From JANMMJ01 sp031373255 (GTDB taxonomy: Bacteria; Pseudomonadota; Alphaproteobacteria; Rhizobiales; Aestuariivirgaceae), in the NCBI GenBank assembly GCA_031373255.1, contig JANMMJ010000193.1:10356-74355 (forward strand): a stretch of DNA of 64,000 nt, given 5' to 3'. The position numbers were made by a program, and so were the translations under genes. The notes under the pieces are model-generated. The model ran no database searches. It was not told the DNA's origin and saw only the letters and a program-made list of their open reading frames with translations. Shown one piece after another: positions 42,873-50,503 of the stretch. The stretch's first letter is position 1. Each line of letters opens with the position of its first letter.

Positions 42873-44192
42873 ATGACCATCGTCCGCTTTGCGCCCTCGC
42901 CCACCGGCCGCATCCATATCGGCAATGCGCGTACCGCCATTCTCAACTGGCTGTTTGCAAAGAAGAGCGGCGGGCAGTTCATCCTGCGCTATGACGATAC
43001 CGATACGGCGCGCTCGACCGACGCCTTCGCACGCGGAATTGCCGAGGATCTGGAATGGCTGGGGATCACACCCGATCGGGTGGAATACCAATCGCGGCGC
43101 TTTGACCGCTACGCAGAGGTGACCGAGCGCCTCAAGGCGGAGGGCCGGCTTTATCCTTGCTATGAAACCGCAGGCGAACTTGACCGGCGGCGCAAACGCC
43201 AACTGGCGCGGGGACTGCCGCCGATCTACGACCGTGCGGCGCTGAAACTCACCAGCGAGGAGCTTGCGGCGTTCCAGGCCGAAGGACGGACACCGCACTG
43301 GCGCTTCAAGCTTGATGACCGCATGGTGGAATGGCACGACATGATCCGCGGGGCGCAGCATTTCGATACGGCTTCGCTGTCGGACCCCGTGCTGGTGCGC
43401 GGCGACGGCACCTGGCTCTACACACTGCCATCGGTCATCGACGATATCGATTTCGACGTGACGCACGTCATCCGCGGCGAGGACCATGTGGTGAATGCCG
43501 CGGTGCAGATTGAGATTACCAAGGCGCTGGGGGCCGAGCCGCCGCAGTATGCCCATCACAGCCTTCTCACCGGTGCGGATGGCAAGGGCCTGTCCAAACG
43601 GTTTGGGTCGCTTTCGATTGAATCGATGCGCCAGGCCGGCCTGGAAGCCATGGCCGTGGTCAGCCACGCGGCACTGCTCGGAACCTCCGACAATATTCAT
43701 CCGTGTGCGGATTATGACGAACTGATCGCCGGCTTTGACCTCGGCAAGCTTTCGCGCGCGCCGGCGCGGTTCGACGAAGCCGAACTTATGCATCTCAATG
43801 CGCGGCTGTTGCATATGCTGCCATGGAGTGCAGTGAGCGACAGGCTGGGATATGGCTCCGAGGCGTTCTGGATGGCGATTCGCGGTAACATTGAAAAGCT
43901 ATCTGAATCAGACGCTTGGCAAGATATCATCACAAAGAGAATCAATCCCGTGGTGAATGACGAAGACCGTGCATTCCTGAGCAGTGCGGCAAAGATCCTG
44001 CCCGCAGAGCCGTGGGACCATGCGACATGGAAGTCGTGGACTGAAGCAGTGAAGGCGGAGACAGGGCGGAAGGGCAAACCTTTGTTCATGCCGCTGCGCC
44101 TGGCCCTGACCGGTCTCGACCATGGCCCCGAACTCGCCGCCCTGCTGCCGCTGATCGGCAGGGAGAGAGCGGTGGAGCGGCTGTCAATTTAG
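42873..44192 (+). CDS. gltX: Glutamyl-tRNA synthetase (short, GltX2-type)
   Basis: 439 aa class Ib synthetase. RFAPSPTGRIHIGNARTAIL is the HIGH motif, DDIDFDVTHVIRGEDHVVNA is conserved, and KGLSKRFGSLSI is the KMSKS equivalent. Alphaproteobacteria often carry two GltX proteins, one also charging tRNA-Gln; this is the shorter kind. A modest GC dip (56 of 120 bases over 43861-43980, lowest after 43921) falls in the C-terminal anticodon-binding domain. Start is ATG directly after the nadE stop. The 3' end overlaps the HicAB operator palindrome by one base. Confidence 0.95.
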   Translation: MTIVRFAPSPTGRIHIGNARTAILNWLFAKKSGGQFILRYDDTDTARSTDAFARGIAEDLEWLGITPDRVEYQSRRFDRYAEVTERLKAEGRLYPCYETAGELDRRRKRQLARGLPPIYDRAALKLTSEELAAFQAEGRTPHWRFKLDDRMVEWHDMIRGAQHFDTASLSDPVLVRGDGTWLYTLPSVIDDIDFDVTHVIRGEDHVVNAAVQIEITKALGAEPPQYAHHSLLTGADGKGLSKRFGSLSIESMRQAGLEAMAVVSHAALLGTSDNIHPCADYDELIAGFDLGKLSRAPARFDEAELMHLNARLLHMLPWSAVSDRLGYGSEAFWMAIRGNIEKLSESDAWQDIITKRINPVVNDEDRAFLSSAAKILPAEPWDHATWKSWTEAVKAETGRKGKPLFMPLRLALTGLDHGPELAALLPLIGRERAVERLSI

Positions 44193-44233
44193 TCAACAAT
44201 TTTGTTGACAAGCCAAACAAGCGCATCTATATT
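44192..44233 (+). promoter_or_regulatory. hicAB promoter with overlapping palindromic operator
   Basis: GTCAACAATTTTGTTGAC (44192-44209) is an 18-bp perfect palindrome. It overlaps a consensus -35 box TTGACA (44205-44210), followed 17 bases later by TATATT (44228-44233) as the -10 box. The hicA start lies about 50 bases downstream with GGAG before its ATG. The arrangement is what is expected for an autorepressed toxin-antitoxin operon, where HicB with HicA binds the palindrome and blocks RNA polymerase. The promoter begins at the last base of gltX, so the operon is independent of gltX. Confidence 0.75.
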
Positions 44234-44286
44234 TTTTGGCGTTCGGAAAGGAAGCCAAACGATGTCTATCGTTATGGAGAGACTGA

Positions 44287-44478
44287 ATGCCCACATATCC
44301 GGAACTTCGCCGGTGGCTTGCCAAGCAAGGCTGCACTTTTGAAACCCATGAGGGTGGAAGCGGCCATATTACCGTGAGGTTGGGTGACAAGAAAACCCAA
44401 CTTCCGGCACATGGCAAAGGGAAGGACCTGAAGAAGGGCTTGGTCCAGAAAATCAAGAAAGATCTGGGTTTGAGATGA
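44287..44478 (+). CDS. hicA: HicA-type toxin (mRNA interferase)
   Basis: 63 aa, the compact dsRBD-like fold of HicA toxins. THEGGSGHITVRLG contains the catalytic His (His27) preceded by a glycine-rich stretch, followed by LPAHGKGKDLKKGLVQKIKK and DLGLR, the conserved HicA C-terminus. It cleaves mRNA and is neutralised by HicB. It overlaps hicB by 4 bp (ATGA at 44475-44478), so the two are translated together. GGAGAG lies 5-10 bases upstream of the ATG. Confidence 0.9.
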   Translation: MPTYPELRRWLAKQGCTFETHEGGSGHITVRLGDKKTQLPAHGKGKDLKKGLVQKIKKDLGLR

Positions 44479-44951
44479 TTTCGTATCGCGTTAAATTGGA
44501 AGATGATGAAGGGACAGTCTTGGTGACATCGCCGGACTTTCCAGAATTGACGACTTTCGGCGACGACGAAGCGGACGCACTTTCCTACGCAGTCGGTGCG
44601 TTCGAAGAAGCTATCGCGGCAAGAATTTCGGATCGCCAAGAGATTCCCGCTCCGTTAAAGGATGGTGCGTCTTCTCCGCGAACCCGGGGCAAAAAAGAAA
44701 GTTCGGCTTCTGCCAAAACATCAATCCGGTGGGTTACGCTGCCCATTCAGGCCGCAGTCAAGGTTTTGCTCTATCAGCAAATGTGGAAGTCCGGCGTTCG
44801 CAAATCTGATCTGGCGCGCAAGATGGATTTACACCGGCAGGAAATAGACCGGCTCCTTGACCTTGGACACGCGACCAGTATAGCCAAAATTGAAAGGGCA
44901 TTCGCAGTGCTCGGAAAGACGCTCGACATCGAGGTCGTGGACGCGCCATAA
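44475..44951 (+). CDS. hicB: HicB-type antitoxin with DNA-binding C-terminus
   Basis: 158 aa. The N-terminal RNase H-like HicB domain is clear (DDEGTVLVTSPDFPELTTFG, then DEADALSYAVGAFEEAIAA), and a linker rich in Ser/Lys leads to a C-terminal helix-turn-helix region (SDLARKMDLHRQEIDRLLDL). HicB binds and inhibits HicA and represses the operon. The palindrome over the -35 box upstream is its likely site. It ends 8 bp before a GST gene in the same direction. Confidence 0.9.
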   Translation: MISYRVKLEDDEGTVLVTSPDFPELTTFGDDEADALSYAVGAFEEAIAARISDRQEIPAPLKDGASSPRTRGKKESSASAKTSIRWVTLPIQAAVKVLLYQQMWKSGVRKSDLARKMDLHRQEIDRLLDLGHATSIAKIERAFAVLGKTLDIEVVDAP

Positions 44952-44959
44952 TCGGGCGC

Positions 44960-45595
44960 ATGATCCTGGTCGGACAATTTGACTCGCCGTTCGTGCGCCG
45001 CGTCGCGGTGACGCTCAATTTTTATCACATGCCATTCAAGCGGAACCCGCTTTCGGTGTTCGGCGATGTCAAGGACATGCAGAAGATCAACCCGCTGGTG
45101 CGGGTGCCCTCTCTGGTTCTGGAAAACGGCGAGACGTTGATCGATTCAATTGCGATCATCGACCATCTCGACGAGGTGGCGGGTCCGGCGCGGGCCCTGA
45201 CGCCGGCGCACGGACCGGAACGGCGAAAGGTTTTGCAGGCCGTGGCCCTGGCGATGGGTGCTGCAGAAAAGGTCGTGGCGACGTTCTTCGAGCGGCACTT
45301 CCATGGTCCGAAAGCGATCAGCAAGGTTTGGGAGAAACGCTGCCTTTCACAACTGCATGCGGCGCTGGACAAGCTTGAGCATGACTGTGGCATGCCGTGG
45401 TTCATCGACAGCCACATGAGCCAGGCCGATGTGACCATCGGCTGCCTGATCGGTTACATGAAGCTGCGGCTGCCCGAGGCTTTTCCCGCCAACAAATACC
45501 CCAAGCTTCATGCACTTTCCTCGCATTGCGAAATGCGTGACGAGTTCGTGCTGGCGCGGCCATCGCCGGACGAAACGGTGCCGAGCCGCAGCTAA
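44960..45595 (+). CDS. Glutathione S-transferase family protein
   Basis: 211 aa. The N-terminal thioredoxin-like domain begins MILVGQFDSPFVRRVAVTLN and contains the cis-Pro region RVPSLVLENGETLIDSIAII; an all-helical C-terminal domain follows (SHMSQADVTIGCLIGYMKL). Substrate is unknown. It lies 8 bp after hicB but has no visible functional link to it; it may share read-through transcription. Its 3' end overlaps the convergent GST gene by 4 bp. Confidence 0.9.
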   Translation: MILVGQFDSPFVRRVAVTLNFYHMPFKRNPLSVFGDVKDMQKINPLVRVPSLVLENGETLIDSIAIIDHLDEVAGPARALTPAHGPERRKVLQAVALAMGAAEKVVATFFERHFHGPKAISKVWEKRCLSQLHAALDKLEHDCGMPWFIDSHMSQADVTIGCLIGYMKLRLPEAFPANKYPKLHALSSHCEMRDEFVLARPSPDETVPSRS

Positions 45596-46224
45596 GCGGG
45601 TAGCGGAATTTCAGCAGCAGCGTCAGGAACCTTGTAGCCCTTCTGCACCGCGGGCCTTGCCACATTCGCCAGATACCAGCGCTTCACATGGGGGAAGTGA
45701 TTGAGATCGATACGCTGCCATTGGAAGCGGGCGATCCAGGGAAATGTGGCAATATCGACAATCGAATAATCGCCGCACATCCACTCCGTTGTTTCGAGCC
45801 GTTTGTCCAGAACGCCATAGATGCGTTTCGCCTCGGTTTCGAACCAGTCCTCGGCGAAGGGCGCCTTGCCGGGATTGTATTTGAGAAAGTAATGGGCGCG
45901 GCCCAGAAAGGGCCCGACAGTCGACATCTGCCACATGAGCCATTCGTGAATGCGCAGGCGCTGTGCCTGACCGGCGGGGTAAAATTTCCCGGTCTTGTCG
46001 CCGAGATACATCAGGATGGCGCCAGATTCGAAAACCGGCGTGCCAGTCTCGCGGTCGATAATCGCCGGGATCTTGTTGTTGGGCGAAATCGCAAGGAACT
46101 CGGGGCGAAACTGTTCGTCCTTGCCGATGTTCACGGGATGAACCGCATAGGCCAAATCCATTTCCTCCAGCGCGATGGAAATCTTGCGGCCGTTCGGCGT
46201 ACTCCACGTATAAAGATCAATCAT
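45592..46224 (-). CDS. Glutathione S-transferase family protein (YfcG/Ure2p-like)
   Basis: 210 aa. MIDLYTWSTPNGRKISIALE and GKDEQFRPEFLAISPNNKIP, then PVFESGAILMYLG are the signature of the nu-class/YfcG-type GST with disulfide-reductase activity. The C-terminal helical domain ends in YSIVDIATFPWIARF and ARPAVQKGYKVPD. ATG 46224 begins the conserved domain and overlaps the PhnD-like gene by 8 bp, so it is the third gene of the regulator operon. No signal peptide, so cytoplasmic. Confidence 0.92.
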   Translation of the reverse strand: MIDLYTWSTPNGRKISIALEEMDLAYAVHPVNIGKDEQFRPEFLAISPNNKIPAIIDRETGTPVFESGAILMYLGDKTGKFYPAGQAQRLRIHEWLMWQMSTVGPFLGRAHYFLKYNPGKAPFAEDWFETEAKRIYGVLDKRLETTEWMCGDYSIVDIATFPWIARFQWQRIDLNHFPHVKRWYLANVARPAVQKGYKVPDAAAEIPLPA

Positions 46225-46984
46225 AAAGCCTGAGCCCTCCAGCCTGCTGCATCGCCGTTTCAAGGTCGGTGATACGGCCGTAGGCTCCGGGTTCCAGTAT
46301 CGAATAGCCAGTCAAGAAGAGTTGATCGCGCGCTTTTTGCAAGGCTGGGTCGACGAAAACCTGGGCAAGGGCCTGCCTGATGACACCCGTGTCGCAGGCG
46401 ATCGTGATATAGGGCAGCGAAGGCACCATGGGCGAGCGGGCAATTTCCACGAGACCTTCGAGATAGTCCGGCCGGTAACGCCTTGCCATTGCCGCGCAGA
46501 CCGCATCGACGGCGCAGACATCCGCTGCGCCATCACGCACGGCAATAAGCGAATTGACATGGCCACCCGTTTTAAGCACCGAGCCAAAGAAAGTTCCCTC
46601 TGTTGCGAACGGCGCAAACACAAGCTGGAGTGCGAGCATGCCCGACATCGAGTCCGGGTTGTTGAAAGCGGCACTGCTGCCACGATACTGTTCGAGCGGC
46701 CTCTTTTCGCGGGCAAACACGATGCTCTGGTAATTCGGACCATCGCAACCGTCGACCGCGTAGTGTGGCGTCGCCACGTAAATGAGCCTGCCGCGAAACT
46801 CGTGGGTAAAAGGATAGCCGCAGGTCTGGCTGAAGCACAGGTCCGGGCTGCGCCAGACCATGGTGTGGTCAGCTTGGCGGAGCAGCGGCCCGGAGAGACC
46901 CATGAGCTGTGACATGCCGGACCACAATGCGTCGGTTGCGTCGCGCACTTCCGGCCAATCATACATGGGGAGTGAAGCTGTCAT
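46217..46984 (-). CDS. PhnD-like periplasmic-binding-fold protein lacking a signal peptide
   Basis: 255 aa with a type-2 periplasmic-binding-protein fold of the PhnD/phosphonate-like group: MYDWPEVRDATDALWSGMSQ, SPDLCFSQTCGYPF, AFNNPDSMSGMLALQ, KTGGHVNSLIAVRDGAADVC, AVDAVCAAM. It starts directly with the mature-type sequence, without a signal peptide or lipobox, so it is likely cytosolic. No ABC permease or ATPase is nearby. It overlaps the XRE regulator gene by 4 bp (ATGA) and the GST gene by 8 bp. A ligand-sensing or enzymatic role within this operon is more likely than transport. Function unknown. Confidence 0.82.
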   Translation of the reverse strand: MTASLPMYDWPEVRDATDALWSGMSQLMGLSGPLLRQADHTMVWRSPDLCFSQTCGYPFTHEFRGRLIYVATPHYAVDGCDGPNYQSIVFAREKRPLEQYRGSSAAFNNPDSMSGMLALQLVFAPFATEGTFFGSVLKTGGHVNSLIAVRDGAADVCAVDAVCAAMARRYRPDYLEGLVEIARSPMVPSLPYITIACDTGVIRQALAQVFVDPALQKARDQLFLTGYSILEPGAYGRITDLETAMQQAGGLRLYD

Positions 46985-47826
46985 TCTGTGCCCCTGAGCT
47001 GCCGTCTGATGAACTCCGCCGTTTCATTGGGCTGGACGACGGCGTGGCGGATGAGGCTTTCGAAATGCGCTGTCAGTTCGCGGATATGCTCGGTCGAGGT
47101 AAAGACGAAATACATCGAGCCCAGATAAAGAGCGGCGCGCTTGTTGCCGAAGACCGTGTAGGGCGAGGCGAAGCGTTCGCGCGCATCAAAGAGAAACCAG
47201 CGATAGGCGGGGTAAAGCTCCTCGACAACAGCCGCCATATGCTCAAGCTGGCGGCGGCGCTCGCGCGCGGCAAGGCTGCGCCAGATGCCCTCGCCACGGG
47301 CAAACATTTCCAGCGACTGGCGTGACGAGCAGACTTCAACTTCACTCCCGGCGCGGCGGGCATGGTCAATGCGGGCATGGGTACTTTCCGACATCGCACC
47401 GGCTGCGGCCATGGTCAGCTTGACATTTTCGAAGCGGATTATCGCCTCGGTCTTGACCTGATCGGGCAGCGACGAGGGCACATAGCGAACCTTGGCGCCG
47501 CGCGCGTCCTCATGCCAGCGCTTCAACTCCTCATTGTACGGATCATCGGCATTGGGCTGGACTACGGGCTGCGAGACGATATCGGCGGTGATCTGGTCCT
47601 GCTGCGAAAGGCCAAGCAGCCAGTCGATCGAGACTGAATGTCGGGCCGCAATGCGCGAAATGGTTTCAGCGCGCGGAAGGCGCATATTCTTATCGGAAAG
47701 CAGCTGCGACAGGGTGGAGCGATCAAGACCAGCCTTCGCGGCAAAACGGGCCTGCGTGTATCCATTCCTCCCGATCAACTCAGAGAGGCGGGTCTGAAAA
47801 ATCTCGACGGTTTGACGCTTCTGCAT
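46981..47826 (-). CDS. XRE-family transcriptional regulator with C-terminal effector domain
   Basis: About 281 aa. The N-terminal helix-turn-helix is clear (RNGYTQARFAAKAGLDRSTL, SQLLSDKNMRLPRAETISRI). After a linker the C-terminal approximately 160 residues form a distinct domain (GSEVEVCSSRQSLEMFARGE, AYRWFLFDARERF, GSMYFVFTSTEHIRELTAHF). It resembles the catalytically inactive PLD-like effector domains of some regulators; that comparison is tentative. Start ATG 47826 is preferred over a TTG 6 bases upstream. It leads the PhnD-like/GST operon, which it probably controls, and repeated motifs lie just upstream. Confidence 0.86.
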   Translation of the reverse strand: MQKRQTVEIFQTRLSELIGRNGYTQARFAAKAGLDRSTLSQLLSDKNMRLPRAETISRIAARHSVSIDWLLGLSQQDQITADIVSQPVVQPNADDPYNEELKRWHEDARGAKVRYVPSSLPDQVKTEAIIRFENVKLTMAAAGAMSESTHARIDHARRAGSEVEVCSSRQSLEMFARGEGIWRSLAARERRRQLEHMAAVVEELYPAYRWFLFDARERFASPYTVFGNKRAALYLGSMYFVFTSTEHIRELTAHFESLIRHAVVQPNETAEFIRRQLRGTE

Positions 47827-47882
47827 TGTCAATTGTGTTTACAATCGTCAACACTATGTGCATTTGTGGGCGATCGTCAACA
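47825..47882. promoter_or_regulatory. Repeated ATCGTCAACA motifs upstream of the XRE regulator (candidate operator)
   Basis: ATCGTCAACA occurs exactly twice (47844-47853 and 47873-47882), 29 bases apart, with a related ATTGTCAATT at 47825, 19 bases from the first copy. On the minus strand each reads TGTTGACGAT, and the distal one supplies a -35-like TTGACG with a weak ATAGTG 17 bases later. This is the natural place for autoregulation by the XRE protein. The divergent desaturase promoter is also in this 200-bp gap, so either gene could be controlled. Confidence 0.5.
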
Positions 47883-48032
47883 GTTTCGCAGCGATTTTCC
47901 GGGTAAGATGCAAACATCTTAACAATTCAAAAGTTGCGAAATCCTGGCTTTCCTCGTGGTGCAATTCCTGTCTTCGGTCGCCCCTGCAACCCATGGGTTG
48001 CGGCCTGATCGTGTATTGCGAGGCGCACCGAA

Positions 48033-48962
48033 GTGATTGCAACCGGCAGGACGTTTCGCGGAGTCGAATGGCCCACGGCGGGTGTTATCGTGCTTACCTA
48101 CGCCATTCTGGGAACGCTCGTGTGGTTTCACGCCGTTCTGCCATGGTGGATCATCCTGGCGATCGGCAGCTATTTCACAGCGCTCCACGTTTCGCTGCAG
48201 CACGAAGTCCTGCATGGCCATCCCACCTGCAGCCGCTCGCTTAATGAAGCGCTGGTGTTCGTGACCCCGCATTTCTGGATTCCCTTTGTCCGTTACCGGC
48301 AAACCCACCTCAGCCATCACAATGATGCGCACCTGACCGATCCCAGTCTTGATCCCGAGTCCTATTATCTGCTTCCGGAAAGCTGGGCGGCGATGCCCGG
48401 GCTGAAGCGCCGCCTCTATGCGGCCAACAACACACTGGCGGTGCGCATGCTGCTTGGCCCCGCGATCAGCGTGGCAAGGTTCTGGTCGGCGGAGTTTACC
48501 GATATGGCGCGGGGCGACCTCGGGAAAGCCAGGGCATGGGCGCTGCATGGCATTTCGTCGGCGATTACCATCTTCTTTGTCGCCTGGGTGTGCGCCATGC
48601 CCTTGTGGCAATATGTGCTGCTCATCGCCTATCCGGGCATTTCGCTGTCGCTGGTGCGTTCATTCTGCGAGCATCAGGCAGCGGAGGACGTGGGCGAGCG
48701 CACCATCATCGTCGAAGCCTCACCGTTCTGGTCGCTGCTGTTTCTCTATAACAACCTGCACGTGGCGCACCATTCGCGGCCCAGCCTGGCCTGGTACAAA
48801 ATTCCGGCCTATTACAGGGCCGAGCGCGAGCGCCTTCTCGCCAAAAACCACGGCTACACGATGAATGGCTATGGTGAGATTTTCCGGCGCTACCTGTTCA
48901 AGCCAAAGGAACCGGTTGCTTACCCCGAAATGAGCTGGCTCGACCGATCCTTGACGAACTGA
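48033..48962 (+). CDS. Fatty acid desaturase family protein
   Basis: 309 aa membrane enzyme with the three His boxes of the di-iron desaturase/hydroxylase superfamily: HEVLHGH (near residue 56), RQTHLSHH (near residue 91) and NNLHVAHH (near residue 247). Hydrophobic helices lie near the N-terminus (AGVIVLTYAILGTLVWFHAV) and around residues 165-215. Lipid or beta-carotene hydroxylation are both possible. GTG 48033 is the start, with GAGG about 9 bases upstream. It is divergent from the XRE operon and followed by a glycosyltransferase gene. Confidence 0.9.
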   Translation: MIATGRTFRGVEWPTAGVIVLTYAILGTLVWFHAVLPWWIILAIGSYFTALHVSLQHEVLHGHPTCSRSLNEALVFVTPHFWIPFVRYRQTHLSHHNDAHLTDPSLDPESYYLLPESWAAMPGLKRRLYAANNTLAVRMLLGPAISVARFWSAEFTDMARGDLGKARAWALHGISSAITIFFVAWVCAMPLWQYVLLIAYPGISLSLVRSFCEHQAAEDVGERTIIVEASPFWSLLFLYNNLHVAHHSRPSLAWYKIPAYYRAERERLLAKNHGYTMNGYGEIFRRYLFKPKEPVAYPEMSWLDRSLTN

Positions 48963-49022
48963 GCCCCGCGCCTGATCCTCAGCCGATTGCATTGCGTAAC
49001 GGACGTAGAAGGATCTCCACTC

Positions 49023-49748
49023 TTGTTCTCCGTCATCATACCGACCCGCGACCGGCCACAGTATCTGCTGGAGGCCGTGCAAAGCGTATTGCGGCAAACC
49101 CTCCCCGGCAACGAGATCATCGTGGTGAATGATGGCGAAGGTCCTCTTCCGGCACTTGATGGCTTGCCGGTGCGGGTGCTCGACAATCAGCAGCGGGGGC
49201 CGGTCGCGGCGCGAATCCTCGGCGTTGCTTCAGCCATCCGCGAGAATATCGCCTTTCTCGACGACGACGATCAATGGATCGATGAAGGACACCTGAGCAC
49301 GGCAGCAGAGCGGTTGGCGTCGGATGCACATTTCTGCTTTGCCGACGGGGTTCTGACTTTCGAGCCCGATGACCAGGGCCGGAAGCCAGCCAGCTTTCCC
49401 TATTCGCACGGAGCCGACCGGCACACACTGGCGGCGGATAACACCATCCTGATCTCCGCCGTGTGTTACCGGCGAGCCCTTCACGACCAGCTTGGGCCGT
49501 TCGACATGGCGCTTCCCTATTACTGGGACTGGGACTGGTACCTGCGGGTGGCACGGGCCGGCTTTGCGCTTGCCCATATTGAACGGCCCGCAGTCAGCAT
49601 CCGCGTGCATCAGGAAAATATGTCGGGAGCAGCCATGGCAGACGCACGACAGGCCAATCTTGAAGCGCTGGCACGGAAGCATGAGATGAAACTTCCAGCA
49701 CTGAAGAACCACCTTTCGCTGGCGCTGGAACGGCTGGAAACCAGCTGA
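49023..49748 (+). CDS. Family-2 glycosyltransferase
   Basis: About 241 aa GT-A fold. FSVIIPTRDRPQYLLEAVQS is the nucleotide-binding start, then VNDG, AFLDDDDQWIDEGHL (DxD metal motif), and DMALPYYWDWDWYLRVARAG. AGAAGGA lies 9 bases before TTG 49023, which places the start right at the conserved domain; the frame extends to TTG 48987. The acceptor is unknown. It lies 60 bp after the desaturase gene in the same direction, so the two may act on the same envelope lipid or glycolipid, which is inference only. Confidence 0.87.
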   Translation: MFSVIIPTRDRPQYLLEAVQSVLRQTLPGNEIIVVNDGEGPLPALDGLPVRVLDNQQRGPVAARILGVASAIRENIAFLDDDDQWIDEGHLSTAAERLASDAHFCFADGVLTFEPDDQGRKPASFPYSHGADRHTLAADNTILISAVCYRRALHDQLGPFDMALPYYWDWDWYLRVARAGFALAHIERPAVSIRVHQENMSGAAMADARQANLEALARKHEMKLPALKNHLSLALERLETS

Positions 49749-50067
49749 ATGCATCGTGGCACTGCGTTTGATTCGCCGGAATTTGCGCTGAAATCACCCG
49801 CGGGACCGCCGGAAACGGCTTTTCAAGCGACAAAAATGTTACAGCTCCGGCGCATTGGGAATTCCGCGCTTTCATGCCTCAAAGTTCATCCAAATCATTG
49901 AATTTCATAGGTTAATTTACCCGCCCAATTCGTTAACAAGAGGTTAACCGCTATTTTAAAGGGTTTTTCCGGCGTCCGAATCAAATAACACCGGGAAAAT
50001 AAGGGTTTTCACGAATCGGCGCATCGGCTAGGCGTGCTGCATCAACAACCCAAGGAGCAAAAATATC
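49749..50067. other. Intergenic region upstream of HU, with AT-rich promoter zone
   Basis: About 320 bases without a gene. The right half (49880-50030) is AT-rich, with GTTAATTT, the palindromic TTAAC...TTAAC site described separately, and several A/T runs. I could not settle a single -35/-10 pair. The HU ribosome binding site AAGGAG lies at 50051-50056. No RNA gene is visible. Confidence 0.5.
49933..49948. promoter_or_regulatory. CtrA-type box (TTAA-N7-TTAAC) upstream of HU
   Basis: TTAACAAGAGGTTAAC (49933-49948) fits the alphaproteobacterial CtrA consensus TTAA-N7-TTAAC exactly. CtrA is the master cell-cycle response regulator. The site lies 120 bases before the HU start codon in the AT-rich region. 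Whether it activates or represses is unknown, and no experimental support exists here. Confidence 0.55.
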
Positions 50068-50361
50068 ATGGCTGATGAAAAGGTTCTTACAGTCCCGATG
50101 TCAAAGGTCGGCGCGGAGCTGGCAGAGAAGCAAGAGATGTCGAAAAAGTCGGTCAACGAGCTTCTTGGTGCGTTTGTCGAACTCACCGTGAAGCACCTCA
50201 AGAAGGGCAACAAGGTCCGCATCACCGGCCTTGGCATCCTGCAGGTGCGCAAGCGCCCGGCGCGCATGGGCCGCAATCCGGCCACCGGCGAGCAGATCAA
50301 GATCAAGGCTTCGAAGAAAGTCGCCTTCCGCGCCGCCAAGGAACTCAAGGACGCGATCTGA
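50068..50361 (+). CDS. HU-family DNA-binding protein
   Basis: 97 aa. SKVGAELAEKQEMSKKSVNE, RITGLGILQVRKRPARMGRN and PATGEQIKIKASKKVAFRAA are the HU dimerisation and DNA-arm signatures (GRNPATGE is invariant). It is a histone-like nucleoid protein that bends DNA, with a slightly extended N-terminus. AAGGAG lies 12 bases before the ATG. Followed by a strong terminator, so it is a single-gene transcript. HU rather than IHF is supported by the arm sequence. Confidence 0.94.
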   Translation: MADEKVLTVPMSKVGAELAEKQEMSKKSVNELLGAFVELTVKHLKKGNKVRITGLGILQVRKRPARMGRNPATGEQIKIKASKKVAFRAAKELKDAI

Positions 50362-50392
50362 GCTCTTTCCGAGTTCAGGTTTCAAGCTTTCA

Positions 50393-50423
50393 CGGCCCCG
50401 CAGATGCGGGGCCGTTTCGTTTT
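50393..50423 (+). terminator. Rho-independent terminator after HU
   Basis: CGGCCCCGC (50393-50401) pairs perfectly with GCGGGGCCG (50406-50414) across an AGAT loop, followed by TTTCGTTTT. A 9-bp GC stem with a T-rich tail, 31 bases after the HU stop, is a strong intrinsic terminator. Confidence 0.95.
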
Positions 50424-50503
50424 CGGCCCATCGATTGCCGCTCTTGCTTGCACTGGGCGAGCCCCTGACCCTATGATCGATCTTCAAGAAGCCAAAATGG
50501 CCG

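Noticed and set aside
41163..43814. 883-codon minus-strand frame
   Set aside because: It spans the opposite strand of both nadE and gltX, two clear enzymes in the other direction, and has no recognisable motif.
44262..44340. Short open frame upstream of and overlapping hicA
   Set aside because: It overlaps hicA out of frame, has no good ribosome binding site and no similarity; the hicA frame has a strong one.
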